Part shown: one piece after another, positions 26,858 through 38,920 of the stretch
Layout: each line of letters begins with the position of its first letter
How positions within the stretch are numbered: position 1 is the first letter of the stretch
Assembly (NCBI GenBank): GCA_016801885.1
Contig: JAFBJY010000293.1
Location: 1 to 64,000, forward strand
Direction: 5' to 3'
From: Toxotes chatareus
Lineage: Eukaryota; Chordata; Actinopteri; Toxotidae
Length of the DNA stretch: 64,000 nucleotides
Made by a program: the position numbers and the translations under genes
Notes under the pieces: model-generated
Database searches by the model: none
What the model was told of the DNA's origin: nothing
Seen by the model: the letters and a program-made list of their open reading frames with translations, nothing else

Positions 26858-27247
26858 CGTAAATGGGCATTTTTCAGAATCAGAAAAGACAATAACTCAT
26901 TCGTGATATTGCATAATTTTCTCCATCACTTTTACCACCTTCATCACTGTGTTTTACTAAACTAAAGGAATGAGAAAAACTGTTTTAACAGCACACAAAA
27001 AGTTATTACTATATAATTTAAAAACAAAAGACAATATAAGGAAAAACACTATTGATTATTCAGTTCATACACTTCTCAAAAGGGAAGCAGTAAATCAGCG
27101 GGAAAACCAGAGCCTTGGTACTCATATATTTAGTACAAATGAATGCAACGCTTTTAGCAAAGGGAGCTGAACAGGATCAAAAATTACTCACCCTATAATG
27201 TTTAGTCAGAAATCAGCTTCGCTCACCCTTTGATCTTGAGACTCCCC

Positions 27248-27352
27248 CTTGATACAGAAGCCGAGTCTGTGGGTGCACCGCTGCTTTTTGCCTGTGATGA
27301 CAGTGAAGTGTTGCTGTCTCTAGGTCTGCTAGTAACTGAGATGTCTGGGCTC
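27248..27352 (-). CDS. grb10: grb10 exon 8: middle of PH domain
   Basis: The acceptor TTAATATTTCATCTCAG is followed by EPRHL, QLLADLE, a SN..FTVITGKKQ segment and APTD.GFCIK, read through about five indels. This is the PH-domain core of GRB10 (PRHLQLLADLE ... GKKQYSAPTD.GFCIK). In two other frames the exon is open over its full length, one giving a serine-rich peptide; these are by-products of deleted bases. The true donor is expected right after CIK at 27,248, where the sequence reads AAGGGGGAGTC and lacks a GT. Two downstream GTGAG sites (27,226 and 27,191 on the minus strand) look like better donors but would add non-family residues or a stop. Confidence 0.93.
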
Positions 27353-27618
27353 CTGAGATGAAATATTAATAAGTCAGAAATCACAGAGAACGACTGGGGG
27401 CACCCCTGAAAAAACCAGACGTATGAAAGGAGACCACCATCAATAACAAGCTTTTTCTTAAGGTAATTTTACTGTTATAACTTTTTTTAAAATAATATGA
27501 TTATTATATGATGATGAATTATTTATGATAAAAAGTGACTGCAATTACAAAGAAAAAAAATTATTTAAAAATTACTTAAATATATTCTATCCTAAAATGA
27601 AATGATTTGTTGTGTTAC

Positions 27619-27749
27619 TTTGAAGTTCCTAGAACAGTAGAGTCCGAGGCTCCCGAGAAACATTAAACCTTCTTCCACGATTCCTACCCACCCCCTTTAA
27701 ACATAAGATACCCCTGATCTCTGGAAGCTGCTGGTTGCTGGGAAAAGTT
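27619..27749 (-). CDS. grb10: grb10 exon 7: first half of PH domain
   Basis: The acceptor TTTCTTTCTCCCTCATTCAG leads into NF, then, with frameshifts, PEIQGYL, VKG.GRKSWKK.YVFLRRSGLYCS and GTSK. This matches the PH-domain start of the family (PEIQGFLHVKE.GRKSWKKLYVCLRRSGLYYSTKGTSK). The donor reads CAAAGTAACAC, one G short of AAG|GTAACAC. At least six single-base changes are needed, among the worst of the set. PH domains of Grb10 and Grb14 bind phosphoinositides weakly, with the basic KSWKK/RR residues lining the site; those residues are present here. Confidence 0.92.
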
Positions 27750-29339
27750 CTGAATGAGGGAGAAAGAAAGCCCTATGAAGAAGGGACTCAGTATGCAACA
27801 TTATGGATTTATTAAATTTATAATGTTCTCTGTCAAGGACTCTCTACCTCAGGAGGGCAATGCTGGATCGCATCTGAAGCCCCCAGCCCCTGTCACTGTC
27901 AATTATTTTTTTTTTTTTTTTTAAGAATAGAGGTCACGGGGCCTTGCATCAGTGAAAGACTGGCAGCTGATGAGAAAAATGGGCAGTTTGGGATTTTACA
28001 CAACATGGTAGCGACTACAGTAAAGTCAGACAGTGTGTGCTGCCAGGAGGGGGGCTGACAGGATCCTGACACTTTTGTGTGTATACATATATATATGCAC
28101 AGTGAATACATTATTTATTTATGTTTTGAGCTGACCTGTACTTAACTTTCTAAAGACATTTCTCTTTTATTTTAAGACAAAAAATAAACACAAAGTGTCA
28201 TGTTATGCTATGAGCCTGCTAAGATAAATACAGTGCATACTGAATCAACCACAGTACATTCCTATTGGGAACTTAAAGCCTAAATTGTGTTGTGGGTGTC
28301 AAAAGCTTTTGGGAATTTGTGGTTTTATGTTTCACAAAAATATCACACCATGAAGTGGCAGGTTAAGTTATTAGAGCTGAATTGAATATGTGGCTTGCGC
28401 CAAGAAGGTAAACTGTTCCAGAGGACTCTTCAATATTTAAAGCACATGTTTCCAGTGTTTTGGAAAAGCTTAATGGGCCTATGATGAGCATTTTCCAACA
28501 TTTGTGGAGCGAAGTTCACATGCAACCTTCAAACGGCTTTTTTTTGAGGCACATCACCAACCACTTTGCAATGACATGGGGTTCTTAAACCGGTGGTGAA
28601 TATTGGCAACACCTGGTTGAGCTCAGTAAAAAAACATCTTAGTTGACAGCACTCTAATTGAGTGCAAAGATCTTGTGTTTAAAGAAGTAAAACATTGGGG
28701 TTTCCCTCACAACCTGGCTCGCCCATCCTTATTCATTTATTGCCTCTATGTAGAGCATAACGGAGCAAAACGCTATAGGATCAGCAGGGAGTTAAAGTTT
28801 CAAGTGGTGAGGATGAAGGGTTTGATTCCACTTGTGGTTCTGTTCTGACAGCTCCATTATATGATACACAGAGTACCAGACTGCATGTAAACCTCATCCA
28901 TTGGGGACCAAAAGTTTAAAAGTCCCAAGGATTTTTTTGTCTGGTCTCCTCCGGGACTTTTTGCTTCTTAACGTGTTTTAAAAAATCACTGTACACCCTC
29001 TGAGTGGTTTTTGAGGTAGATAAGCGTGACATGTGTGGGGGAATTTGTACTCTGCAAACACACAGTGGGCAGGTGAAGAACAGATGTTCATTTCGACTGC
29101 CTAATCCATCCATCAAAGTGTCGACCTGTGGCGCCGAGACAGTCATGTGTCAACAGGGATCAACCGAAGTATACTGCAGGTCTGACGAGACACACTGTCA
29201 AGGGTCAGAGGTGGGGTATGTCTGCTTGATTGTATGCTATGTAGTGGTGCTGACTCTGAGGTTAACTAAGCTGTGGGTGTCAGGAAGAAGACAGAGAATG
29301 AGTGTGTGTGTGTATATGTGCATTAAATGTGCTCTGTAC

Positions 29340-29407
29340 CTGAAGGAGCTGAGATGGTGAATCGCACATTGGTTTCCACCACGCAACCATGTGCTCCGGG
29401 AAAACGT
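29340..29407 (-). CDS. grb10: grb10 exon 6: FPEHMV segment of the RA-PH linker
   Basis: The 68-base exon has a strong acceptor (CTCCCTTTTTCCACCAG) and a donor GTACAG. In phase 1 it reads VFPEHMVAW, then a frame-damaged piece whose other frame gives VETN, and ends SPSQLLQ in phase 0. The family text here is FFPEHMV ... QLLQ; the ETN and ISP-like pieces also occur in GRB14. All three frames happen to be free of stop codons, so the choice rests on the family match and on phase agreement with the exons on either side. About two or three bases are missing between VAW and SPSQ. Confidence 0.93.
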
Positions 29408-29935
29408 CTGGTGGAAAAAGGGAGTAGGGAGAGAAGTGCGGGCAGACAGACAGAGAATATCAGCCGCGTGAAATAATTACAGGGTAGGAATTTCACAGAA
29501 ACAGAGACGTAACAAATCTCATTAGTACAGTCAGCTGTCATAATATTTCACAAGAATACAAATGAACAGGGATGTTTTGTCGGAATATGCCTTTCATTTC
29601 ATCTCTAAAGCAAACTGCCATTTTTTAAAGTAAATAAATACTATTACAAACTAAAGCTTACTGAAAAATCTCTTTTCATGGATTGAGTGCTCCAAATACT
29701 GGGAAAGAGTATGGTGTAAAAAGTTTACCCTTTTAAGTAGTCCTATATACAAACAGTCTGTTTCAAACGACTTGAAAAAATAATAATAGTAATAACAAAC
29801 TGTAAAAAAAAACCATGAGGAGCTATTGCCCCAGGTGTTTTTTTTTTTTTTTTTACAGGATGAGGTTTAACACATTTCAACAACAGGACGCTAGGAGGAC
29901 ACGCATGTTATGAAATGCCTGAGAAAACGAATTAC

Positions 29936-30042
29936 CAAGGGGTTTTGAAGAATTATATTGGCATGTTCTTCCTGAAGAGGAATCTACTGTCGCTGTTCAT
30001 AGAGGCCTGACCTGAACCACAGCTCATGGTCTTCAGACAGCC
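29936..30042 (-). CDS. grb10: grb10 exon 5: end of RA domain and RA-PH linker
   Basis: A textbook acceptor (CTTTCCTTTCCCCTCAG) is followed by LSEDHEL, then, after frame changes, a VVQV-like stretch, ASMNSDSRFLFRKN, a damaged YAKYEFF, and KTPL; donor GTAATTCG ends it. Family members read LEDHELVVQV ... FRKNYAKYEFFK here, so the match is clear. The final codon is split after its first base (phase 1), and the next exon supplies the other two, giving D before VFPEHM. Deleted bases lie in the DHELVV and NYAKY segments. In Grb10 and Grb14 structures the RA and PH domains pack as one unit joined by this linker. Confidence 0.94.
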
Positions 30043-33000
30043 CTGAGGGGAAAGGAAAGAGAGGAATAGAGAAGTTTTACTTATTGAAGTTAAACTACCT
30101 AAAATTATAGATAAGCTCATTTTAAAATAAAACTCGCTTAATATAAGGTGTTAAAAAAATGAGAGTAGTAATATGAATATTCGAACAAAGCAGTCTCTAA
30201 TATTACCATTGCAATATTCCTTTTAGTATGTCAAACAAATTCAGTAAAAATTCTAATGATCTGTGCTGATGCCAGAACTTGAGGAAAGATGTGGACTTTC
30301 TAAAAAACGGGAAAAGAAAGTTTAAAAAAACCATCAAATTGAAAGGAAAGAAAAGAAAATCACCCATCTCCACAAGTATTTTGTGGAATGTAAAGCACTA
30401 GTAATTCGTGATATTTTATATGATTAAAGACTTTTCCTAAGGTTAAAAAACATTTTAGGAGTACTGAACTCAGCATAAAAATGGTTAAGGGGACCAAACT
30501 GCTCTAAAATTATCCGGGGTTTATTTGACCTGTTCAGTGGCCTAAAAGGATCTTCTAAATTGCAGACGGGTTTTCAATGGTTTGTGCTCATCAAACAGCT
30601 GTGACAGATGATCACACTCAAGGCCTTTTTTTTTAATGTGAATAAAACAGCAGGGAATCGCAAAGTGCCCCCCTTGAATAAATGTGGTCAGAAGTTCCAG
30701 TGATTATATTCCTGACTGCATTGCTGAAAGCGGACGGACTAGTCAATTCCAACGGCCCGACAAGTTTTCCCTGTAATGCCTTTAAGGGGACATCCTTTCT
30801 TTCCCAGAAGATTTAATTCCCTTTTTTGTAACTCAACTAATTTTTGCAGTTCCCTTTTGATGTGAAAATGGGAGAACTTCTGCTCTGGCTGCAGCTCTAT
30901 CGCATCATTATCTCATTTCATGTGTCCCCTTGTTCGCCTCTTTATTCCCTTTGTCACAATCTCTTTAACACTGTCACGATTTTTTTTTTCTTTCCGCTTC
31001 ATCCTGTCGTTTGTCTGATGAGTCACCATGTTCGTGACAGGAGTCACCGGGCCCACACTACTCACTGTCCCAGAGTTGTTAACCTTTTGAGCTGACAAGT
31101 AGAGGTCAATGTCACTTAATTCAAAGGGACCATTTCATCCTATTCAGCAGCACCAAGAGTGGCAGGTTATGGAATAGGCCTTTTATTAAAAAACACACTA
31201 TTGTTCGGCCCTGAAATCGCTATTCTTGTCTACCACCCAACCACATGTGCACACATAAATAAAGCAGAACATGTGCAGTCAGACTTGCAGTCTATGCACA
31301 CACACACACAGGCATGTAGACACTCACATACTCCTCATCTCATACTGCAAATGAAAAAAATAAGACAAATGACACAATTTATCACAAACACATTTCTGGT
31401 TTTCCAGTGGACTATTAAAATATACAGAGGAAATCAACACTTAATGGAGAAGAAGTTAACACAACAAAAGCAACTGGCAACATTTGACAATTATAGAAAA
31501 GATCCAGCAATCAGACAACTAAAGAGCACCAAACAAGCCACATGACTGCTTAAAATATCTAAATTAGTTAAAAATGCGTCTAAAATACACATGATTTCCA
31601 GAGGAATAACAAAACCATATATGGAATTAAAACCCTAAATATTCCCTCCTTGAAGGGTTTTTTATCCTATTTTCTATAACATGGACACAAATTCAAAATG
31701 CAACATCTACAAACACACAACGCATACATACTCTGTAGGGGAAAGGCAAACCTTCAATTTTAATAATCAGCACGCTGTTCCCTCACCACATTCTCATTTA
31801 CTGAAACTTAAACATAAAATACGATAAGTAGTTATTCCAGACCTGAAAAGAATACGGTTGTGCAGGTGTGTGAATAGAAGAAGGGCTATAATAGAAAAGA
31901 CTTCCCTAGCCAAAAATGATGTCATTCACAACAAGCCAACCTAACGTATTTGGCAGCACAGTGTTGGCAGCTCTGATGAGAAATGTAATCAGATCATGAT
32001 GGATGGTAAATATTAGTTAGAGTTTGGGGAACTGTACTTAATAATGCAATATATTGTCTAAAATTTTCCCTCACATGACAGCATAACAGCCTGTGTGTGG
32101 ATGTAAATTCTAAAAACAAAAGAAAAATGTACTGACAGAAGTCATCAGTTGAAAGGCAGAAATGAAGTGTTTTACATATTTTTTCATCGTGTCTCTACAT
32201 TTCACTACCAGGCACACTGTTTCTATAAAAACTACACCCCTTCTCCCCCACATCTGTTAAACTACAGACATGAGCACAGAGCACAAGCTCAACTTGTCTT
32301 CCAAAGTGCTTTATAATCGCCTCTCCTCAGGGGGGGTTTGGGGTTTTAACGTTCAGCGGGCCCGCAGCTTCAAACTCACTGTTATGGTGCCAAGTCTAAC
32401 CAAAATCACCTGACAGAAACGCAAAGCTCTCTTTGTTCTTAATGTGGCCAAGTTAAAACCCTTTGTTTAAACAGCATTTTTTGACAATTGTTTTCACTTT
32501 TGGATTTATTTCATGGTTTTTTTTGCACATTTAGATGTAAAATGTAAACCGAAAAGCAATGTGCCATGCTCAGTGAGCTATCTAACAAACTTTTTCCTCT
32601 AACTTCAGTCACACAGTGTTTGCTTCTAAATCTATGAAGGACAAAGTTTTTCTTTTAACTTCTACAGACCAGAAAACTAAAATATTAAAAATTGTTTTAA
32701 AAACTAAATGTCTACTAATATACTATTTTCTGAGAAGGTCCAGCAGTCATCATCCAGACCTTTTATACCACATAGAGTTCAGTCTGGCAGCCAGAGCTAT
32801 TTTCAGGAGGTGTCAGTGGCATCGCACTTGGAACCCAGAGTTTCAACATGAAAGATATGCTTCTATACTCTCATCAATTATCTCCATCACCTCTGCTGTG
32901 TCATTTATAATACTGATCATTAACATTAACGAAGATGGAGAAGAAAAGTTGTCAGAGGCTTTGTTACAGTTCACCGTTACTGCCAAGAGTCGCTAATCTC

Positions 33001-34224
33001 CTCATCCATAACGCTCAGTTTTCCCTTCTTCCTTTAGCGGGATTCCATGTGCCCTTCATGTAATTCCCTCAGTAACAACTGAAAAAAATTACATCATAAT
33101 ATAATCTTCTGTATACCAAATTTTCTTCAGGGGAGCTCGGAGAGTAACTGGGGGAACTGTACGGGATCCAGGATGAATTTAGACTAAGACCTGAATCCAA
33201 GCAACCTGTGACCTTAAATAAATTTTGCCAGATTTAAAAAATATCAGCAATGGATGTCTACATTTATATCTCTGTTACTTTTGCTATTCTCTGCATAAAC
33301 CATACAGTTTTCCCTAAATCACCAACATCAAATTAAATGACTCAGTAAGGCTAAAAAGAGTCCAAAGATGTTGGCTTCAGGGGGTAAAATTTATCAACTG
33401 CTGTGTTTTGTAGAGATTATCTGCGGGTTTCCCCCCAAGAGACTCTAGCGCTTTAATCAGGGCCCTGAAAGGTTGTCTCCGCTTTAAGTCTGCATGGAAT
33501 AATTCTAGGAAACCCTGTTCAAAATACATCACCTTTCATTCATTCATGCAATTAGATCAGCTTCATGATGACAAGGTTTAGGTTTAATCATCAGCTCACA
33601 CTCTATCAAATCTATCATCTAGCAGCAACTGTTCCATCGCTAACACAACTACTTCTGCATTTAGGTCAGACGCCTTTGCAAGTGCTTTTCCTTTATCTCA
33701 ACTTTCAGCGTCCCCTCACCCTGAATTAGAAAACCTGGTCTCTCAGTCCCAAGCAACTCTGACCTCAGCGAAAGCATTATTTATTTCATCACTTTCGTTC
33801 ACGCACGGATCAATACGCAACCTCATGGTTTTCAGTAAAAGCTGCTCATTGTCTCCCCCAGTTTTTCTGCATAGCACAGTCCTGCCTCTTCGATAATACT
33901 GCACTGCTACAGCAACCTTTCACACAGCCAGTGGTTGTACAGATTAGATTACGGGACACTGTCTGCATATGCTGTATAGTATGTGCAAGCACCTGCTTGA
34001 ATACATGCTCCGGAGAATATGTGCCTGAACTGTCTGCCAAAGTATGCGACGCACGCCCGCATGCATACATGTGAATACACCTGTGTATGTCAGAGATTGT
34101 GTTGACCTCTCACCCCCCAAAAGTCCAGAGATCTGTGGGGCAAGTGAGAATGTGTGAGCATCCGTATGTGTTTCATGTGCGCTTTTAGCGATGAGAGAAG
34201 CTTTTGGCCTGCAGGGCTCTGCCC
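30043..34224. other. grb10 intron 4: no gene seen
   Basis: This 4.2-kb stretch lies inside the RA domain coding region. It holds short CA tracts (about 31,298-31,312) and T runs, but no exon-like segment with paired splice sites that I could defend. Open frames at 31,159-31,545 and 32,616-32,996 (plus strand) show no family motif and low-complexity composition. Confidence 0.6.
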
Positions 34225-34377
34225 CTTCCAGCCCCTAGAGCGGGGTGTCAAAGTGCCCAACTATTGTCATCCACACAATGGCTTTTATAAACCAGGAGCT
34301 GGACAGGCCCCTGGCTGTCATGTCGGCTGGGATCTCCACCACTTTACCCATGCGTCTTCACTGAAGATCTTCACAAT
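34225..34377 (-). CDS. grb10: grb10 exon 4: first part of RA domain
   Basis: A pyrimidine-rich acceptor (CTGTTTTCTCCTCACAG) leads into IVKIFSED, then, after frameshifts, KVVEIPADMTAR, LCQLLV, KSHC and VDDNSWAL, followed by a damaged copy of the HHPALGLER segment. This is the ubiquitin-like Ras-association domain, which in the family binds activated small GTPases such as Ras and Rap. The exon starts in phase 0. At least four single-base losses are needed to follow the family sequence, and the segment after NSWAL has lost several bases. The donor is not clean: GAAGGGGCAGAG stands where a GT is expected, so the lower boundary near 34,225 is approximate. Confidence 0.93.
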
Positions 34378-36003
34378 CTGTGAGGAGAAAACAGAGTAGC
34401 GTCAGTCAGACCTTTTGAAGGTAGTTCTGATAAACTGAAGAACAGTTTCAATAAAGCAGGAGGACATTTTTAGTTATCTGTATCAGCAAATAAGAAAATG
34501 GGAAAAACAGATGCACCTTTCCAGTCATGGAGGATTATTTAAAAATGAGATGTTTTGATTATCAATTTATAAGCAGCACCACCACAGTGCTGCCATAAAA
34601 TTTGATCAAGTCAATAAAGTTTTGATAAAGTCATTGAACACAAACTATTTTTCAAACTCACCCTAAATAAGTGGGTGAAGCCAGCAATTTTCTTCAAACA
34701 CTAGAACAGTATTTACAAAAGCCCCATACACTATAGCATCACAGGCCTGTAATTATAGACACAATAGAAAAGAACAGACACTCAAGACTATGTAGCAATT
34801 GTGGTGTTAGAAATCACAGACAAGCATTACTTAAAGCAACTTGTTGGTGAATATAGTAGCAAATATACTGATTTATAACAAGCACCTGCCCTTGGAATAA
34901 AAGCAGGACTGTCTATCCCCAATGGTTATAATACTGAGCTAAGGGAAGGGCACCGTGTTACCAATAATAGTTTATAAGAAAATTATTCAGTGATAAGACA
35001 TGACCACTGAATACACTTAAAGCTCTACTTCACAAACGCAAGTTCTTTTTCCATAACATAAGTTGAAATTGGGCCAGTAATAAGACTATAGAATACTGAA
35101 TTTCAGGATAAAACATTTTTTTGTTGAATAATTTAAAATTTTTTTCCCCAGTTCATGACTAAACGGCTGTTTTCATTTTGTTTTCATTAATAATAGAATC
35201 AAAACATACTGAGACCCCAAACGACGAGTTATGTGTATAGGCAATATACAGATAATGTATATACTGTATGGCAATGATGCATCAGGTGCAAAGATGAAAT
35301 GCCTGCCTAAGACCCCATCTGTGTCAGAGAAAACTTTTACAGCCAAACGCTTTTATGTATCTGTAAAACTGTAAGCTTTCCTTATTATTGTCACCCCATA
35401 ATCCCGGAAATATTATTGTCACCACTATTGGGGCAAACAGTCCAAAATTTATTTCCACAAGCGCCCACACGTTGGATTTTCACCAGAACCCATGCAGTCA
35501 CATTCAAAAGGACACACATCTTATGGCCCACAGAGAAAAACTAGAGCACCCTATTTAACTTGTTGAGGAATCCAGCCTTGTTAGCCTCCCACAGAAATCC
35601 AGCCAACTAACCCTTTTTACACATGTAATGTATGATGCTTCCCACATAATATATCATGACAAGGAAATTCTGTTCTCTTCCTGAGCAAAGAAGCTTGTAG
35701 CATCACACTTTGTGAAAAACCAGGCCTGAGGCCCTATCCATCCAAATGCTCAAGACAAAAAGAGGGGAACTCAATCATTCAAAGCTGACGATTTTATTTA
35801 TTTTTTTTATTGCTCTGCTCACATCTTGAAAAAGACAAATTGTCTTCAGCCCTTAAGGTATTTACACATTCCATTTCTCGCCCCTGGTCAAACACAGCAG
35901 TACTTCAAAGGGGAAATGCACTTAAAATGAAAAAAGAGACGGAGGCAAAAGGAGGTACAGACACAAAGGAGAGATAAGAGACACCGAAAGAGAGCGGTCT
36001 TAC

Positions 36004-36046
36004 CTCTACGGCCCGTAGGCAGCAGCCCGGGGGAACACGAAGGCAT
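36004..36046 (-). other. Candidate alternative first coding exon of grb10
   Basis: An ATG in a good context (CCAAAATGC) opens MPSCSPGLLPTGRR and runs straight into a strong donor, GTAAGACC, in phase 1. It lies in the intron just upstream of the RA exon, on the same strand. A transcript starting here would lack the N-terminal region. Against it, the RA exon is entered in phase 0 from the normal transcript, so the frame would not fit unless a base is missing. No promoter element was identified with confidence. Confidence 0.25.
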
Positions 36047-36207
36047 TTTGGACTGAGCCTGCTCCCTACACACCCACTCACACACTCACCACACACAATC
36101 ACTCACACACAGTCACTAATACAGAAAACCTTGCTGTTCTGTTCCTTGTCCCCCCAGAGAGAGTGAGAGATACAAAATTGAATGCCAGCAGTTGACAGTT
36201 GCGGTAC

Positions 36208-36265
36208 CTGTCACATAGCCTGAGACTAGCCCTTTCAGTCTATCCAGGCCGCTGGCTCTGTCTGT
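36208..36265 (-). other. Exon-like segment with strong splice sites in grb10 intron 3
   Basis: A very long pyrimidine tract ends in TTTTCCAG, followed by 58 bases open in phase 0 (TDRASGLDRLKGLVSGYVT) and a donor GTACCG. It has no match in Grb7/10/14 proteins that I recall. A length of 58 bases is not a multiple of three, so inclusion would shift the frame unless bases are missing. It could be a cryptic, poison or untranslated alternative exon, or chance. Confidence 0.25.
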
Positions 36266-36444
36266 CTGGAAAAAAAAAAAGAAAAAAAAGAACTGTCTGT
36301 GTGACCTAAAGCTGGTGTCTGTACAGCCACAGGACAGAGACACAGAGACAGTCAGCGATCGGATGGCAGCAGGTACAGCAAAAGTGCTTCCAGTGCCGGT
36401 TGAGTCTGACAACCATCTGTCCTTCTCTCCCTCCCCCCCTTTTT

Positions 36445-36475
36445 CTTCTCTCTCCTCTCTCTCTCTCTCTCTCTC
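36445..36475. repeat. (CT)n microsatellite
   Basis: A pyrimidine tract dominated by CT dinucleotides with C-rich flanks, inside grb10 intron 3. On the gene's strand it is a GA tract. Confidence 0.93.
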
Positions 36476-36598
36476 CCCTCAAAAGGGTTACAGCCTCAGC
36501 CACGGGCCCGAGGCCACTGAATCAAACCACACGCTCACCAACCAATCATAAGGCTGCAGCAGGCTGATGTAACATTCCCACACAGACCAGGGAATGCG

Positions 36599-36605
36599 AG
36601 CGCAC

Positions 36606-36641
<36 letters not shown>

Positions 36642-36660
36642 CACACACACACACACACAG
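36599..36660. repeat. (CA)n microsatellite
   Basis: About 30 CA repeats with one break (CAACAC), inside grb10 intron 3. Open frames made only of TH or VC repeats across it are not genes. Confidence 0.97.
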
Positions 36661-37579
36661 GCACATATGCCCCTGAGAGGCATACACACCCTGTAAGAGG
36701 GCCAGTCACAGACAGACACAGCCAACTTTTTCAGACCTCTTGCAAGCTCTCTCTGCTTCAGTTTTTTCAGACCCTGAAATGAGAGGGTTCATTTGAGAAG
36801 GGTGTGGGGCAGTAAGAGGAGGAGCAGGAGGGGAGCAGGAATAGAAAAAAAAAACGGTAAATGAAGGAGTAAAATAAAAAGTTTGTCTTTGTCGCTTTTC
36901 TTGCTTCCAAAATGTTCGAAGGTTTCAAGTGAGGGGCTTGTTGGCTTGTATGTTTTTCTCTTTTTTGCCTTTTTTTTCCTCCCCCCCTGTCCTTCCTCCT
37001 TCCCTCTCCCTCCCCTCCCCCTCCCTGTGGCTTAACTAGAATCCGCAGTCAGATCTCTCTGCCTCCACAGCAGTAAAAGACCATCAGAGCAAATGAATGA
37101 AACAAACCTGAGCAGCACTTGACATCTGACCTTCCTCCTCCTCCCCCTGGTGGCTAGTTTTTAGCCAACATTCTTTCTCCCCTAAAGAACAAAAACCTGA
37201 GATTTTTTGCACGCACACGCACATACACACACACTCAACCCCCTCACCTCCTCTTTTAACCCCGATATTTAATATGGCATCAGACAGACAAAAGCCTTGA
37301 CACCCCCCTGTCTGGGAGAGGTGAGAACAGCTTTATGCTGCCCTTAAAACAACTTTTTTTGTTATTCCCTACTGTTTTTTTTCTGGGGGACAGGAGGTGG
37401 TGCCTGTGTGTGTGTTTTGTCCATTTGTGGTTGAAGTGTAATCCAGGAATAAGCAGATTCCACAGAAGGAAGGAGGAAACTGGTAAAAGCGATAGAAGCA
37501 AAGAGATACAATTAATTTACTATAGTGAGAAACTTGGGGAGGGAGGGAGGGATAGGGGGAGTCTGTGGCTGGGGGAAGG

Positions 37580-37596
37580 GAGAGAGAGAGAGAGAA
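37580..37596. repeat. (GA)n microsatellite
   Basis: A short GA run inside a longer purine-rich stretch at about 37,520-37,720. Confidence 0.85.
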
Positions 37597-38891
37597 GGTG
37601 TGTATGATTGCACATGCAAAAGGCACGTAGTGGGTGTGGAGGGATAGGGAGAAACAGGAGACAGACGGACGGGGAGAAGTGAAGGAAAAGGAGGGAAGAG
37701 GGAAGAGGAGAGAGAAAAACTGTCTGGTGACACATTACAGCAGAATGTGTAGTATGAATGCTTTACTGTTGACTACATATCTAGCTGCAAGCTGTCTCTC
37801 TCACCCCCCCCCTTTCCCCTGCCACTGAATTCAAAAACTCCACAGACTGAGACACACACCCTGTTCACGTCACAGCCGTCAAGAGGGGAAAGTCCCATGA
37901 AGGCTGACAGATCACATGCTGTAATACAGGTTTTTTATATACAGTGCCACAGCTGTGACAGCTGATCGATCAGTCCATCAACCCTTTCAACAGAATTTGT
38001 TGAAACTCGAGAAAGTTGAGGAGATATGATCTCCCCTTTTTGACAGTTTGGATGTTAGGAGACTAGAATGACGCGTTTATGTCGAGTCATTATCATATTA
38101 TCGAGACAAGAACAAAGCCCCGGAAAACCCCTCATGTTTGTAATGGTGCTAAGTAAACGAGGTTGTATGTACATTCTAAAAGTTAAGAGATGCCATCCAA
38201 GTGTGAAGAAAAGAAACAAAACCAGGAGGCCGGGGAGATGGAGAGAGTTTAGACAAACAGTCAGCAGCTGGTAGAAATAAGCAGAAAACCAGCATCTGTG
38301 GGAGCAGCCATCACGAAAAGCGCCCCCCTTGTCTCATTCTAAAGCCCAGCTCATCTCGACTGGTGTTTTAAAATAGTCAAGACGATACAGATCAGCTGAG
38401 AGTGGAATGACTTCAAAGCTTGACCTGAACCAAGGCAACCCCCCTCTTTCTTGTTGCCTCATAGGCTGCCTCACAGGCAAACGAATCATATCATGGGAAA
38501 TAATTTCATGGGAGCCCACCATTATCTCGAGTGGCTAGCATTAGATGGCCTGGAGTGGGAAGGAATGAGAAAGCAGACAGACAGAGATGACAACAGAGTG
38601 ACACATTTCAACTGACCATTTCTACTTCTTCTTGGTCCCCTTTTCTAAAGATATAGACCTGCAGAAAAAAATGAGGTAGGTATAGGTAGAAAGCAAGAAG
38701 GAAAAAGAAAGAAAAAAAAGCAGGAAAGAAAAGGAAAAAAGAAAGGTTTCCCCTTTTTATCTTCTAATGCATTTAACCGTGTCCTCATTTAAATGGTGGA
38801 GCAGAGCAGAGCGCCTCTCAACCCTCTGATGCCCTCAGGTCTGATAACTGCCCTGGATGTAACACCCAGGGAGAGACTGAGAGCTTTAGGC

Positions 38892-38920
38892 AACACACAC
38901 ACACACACACGCACACACAC
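38892..38920. repeat. (CA)n microsatellite
   Basis: About 14 CA repeats with one CG interruption, in grb10 intron 3. Confidence 0.93.

Noticed and set aside
27227..27352. Serine-rich open exon reading (SPDISVTSRPRD...) in phase 2
   Set aside because: It first looked like a disordered segment with matching phases, but the same bases read PRHL..LLADLE..APTD..GFCIK once indels are allowed, which is the GRB10 PH domain.
29004..29360. Plus-strand open frame of 118 codons
   Set aside because: It is antisense to grb10, overlaps exon 6, and shows no recognised domain or splice framework.
36488..36782. Open frames across the CA repeat
   Set aside because: Their residues are TH and VC repeats from the microsatellite itself.
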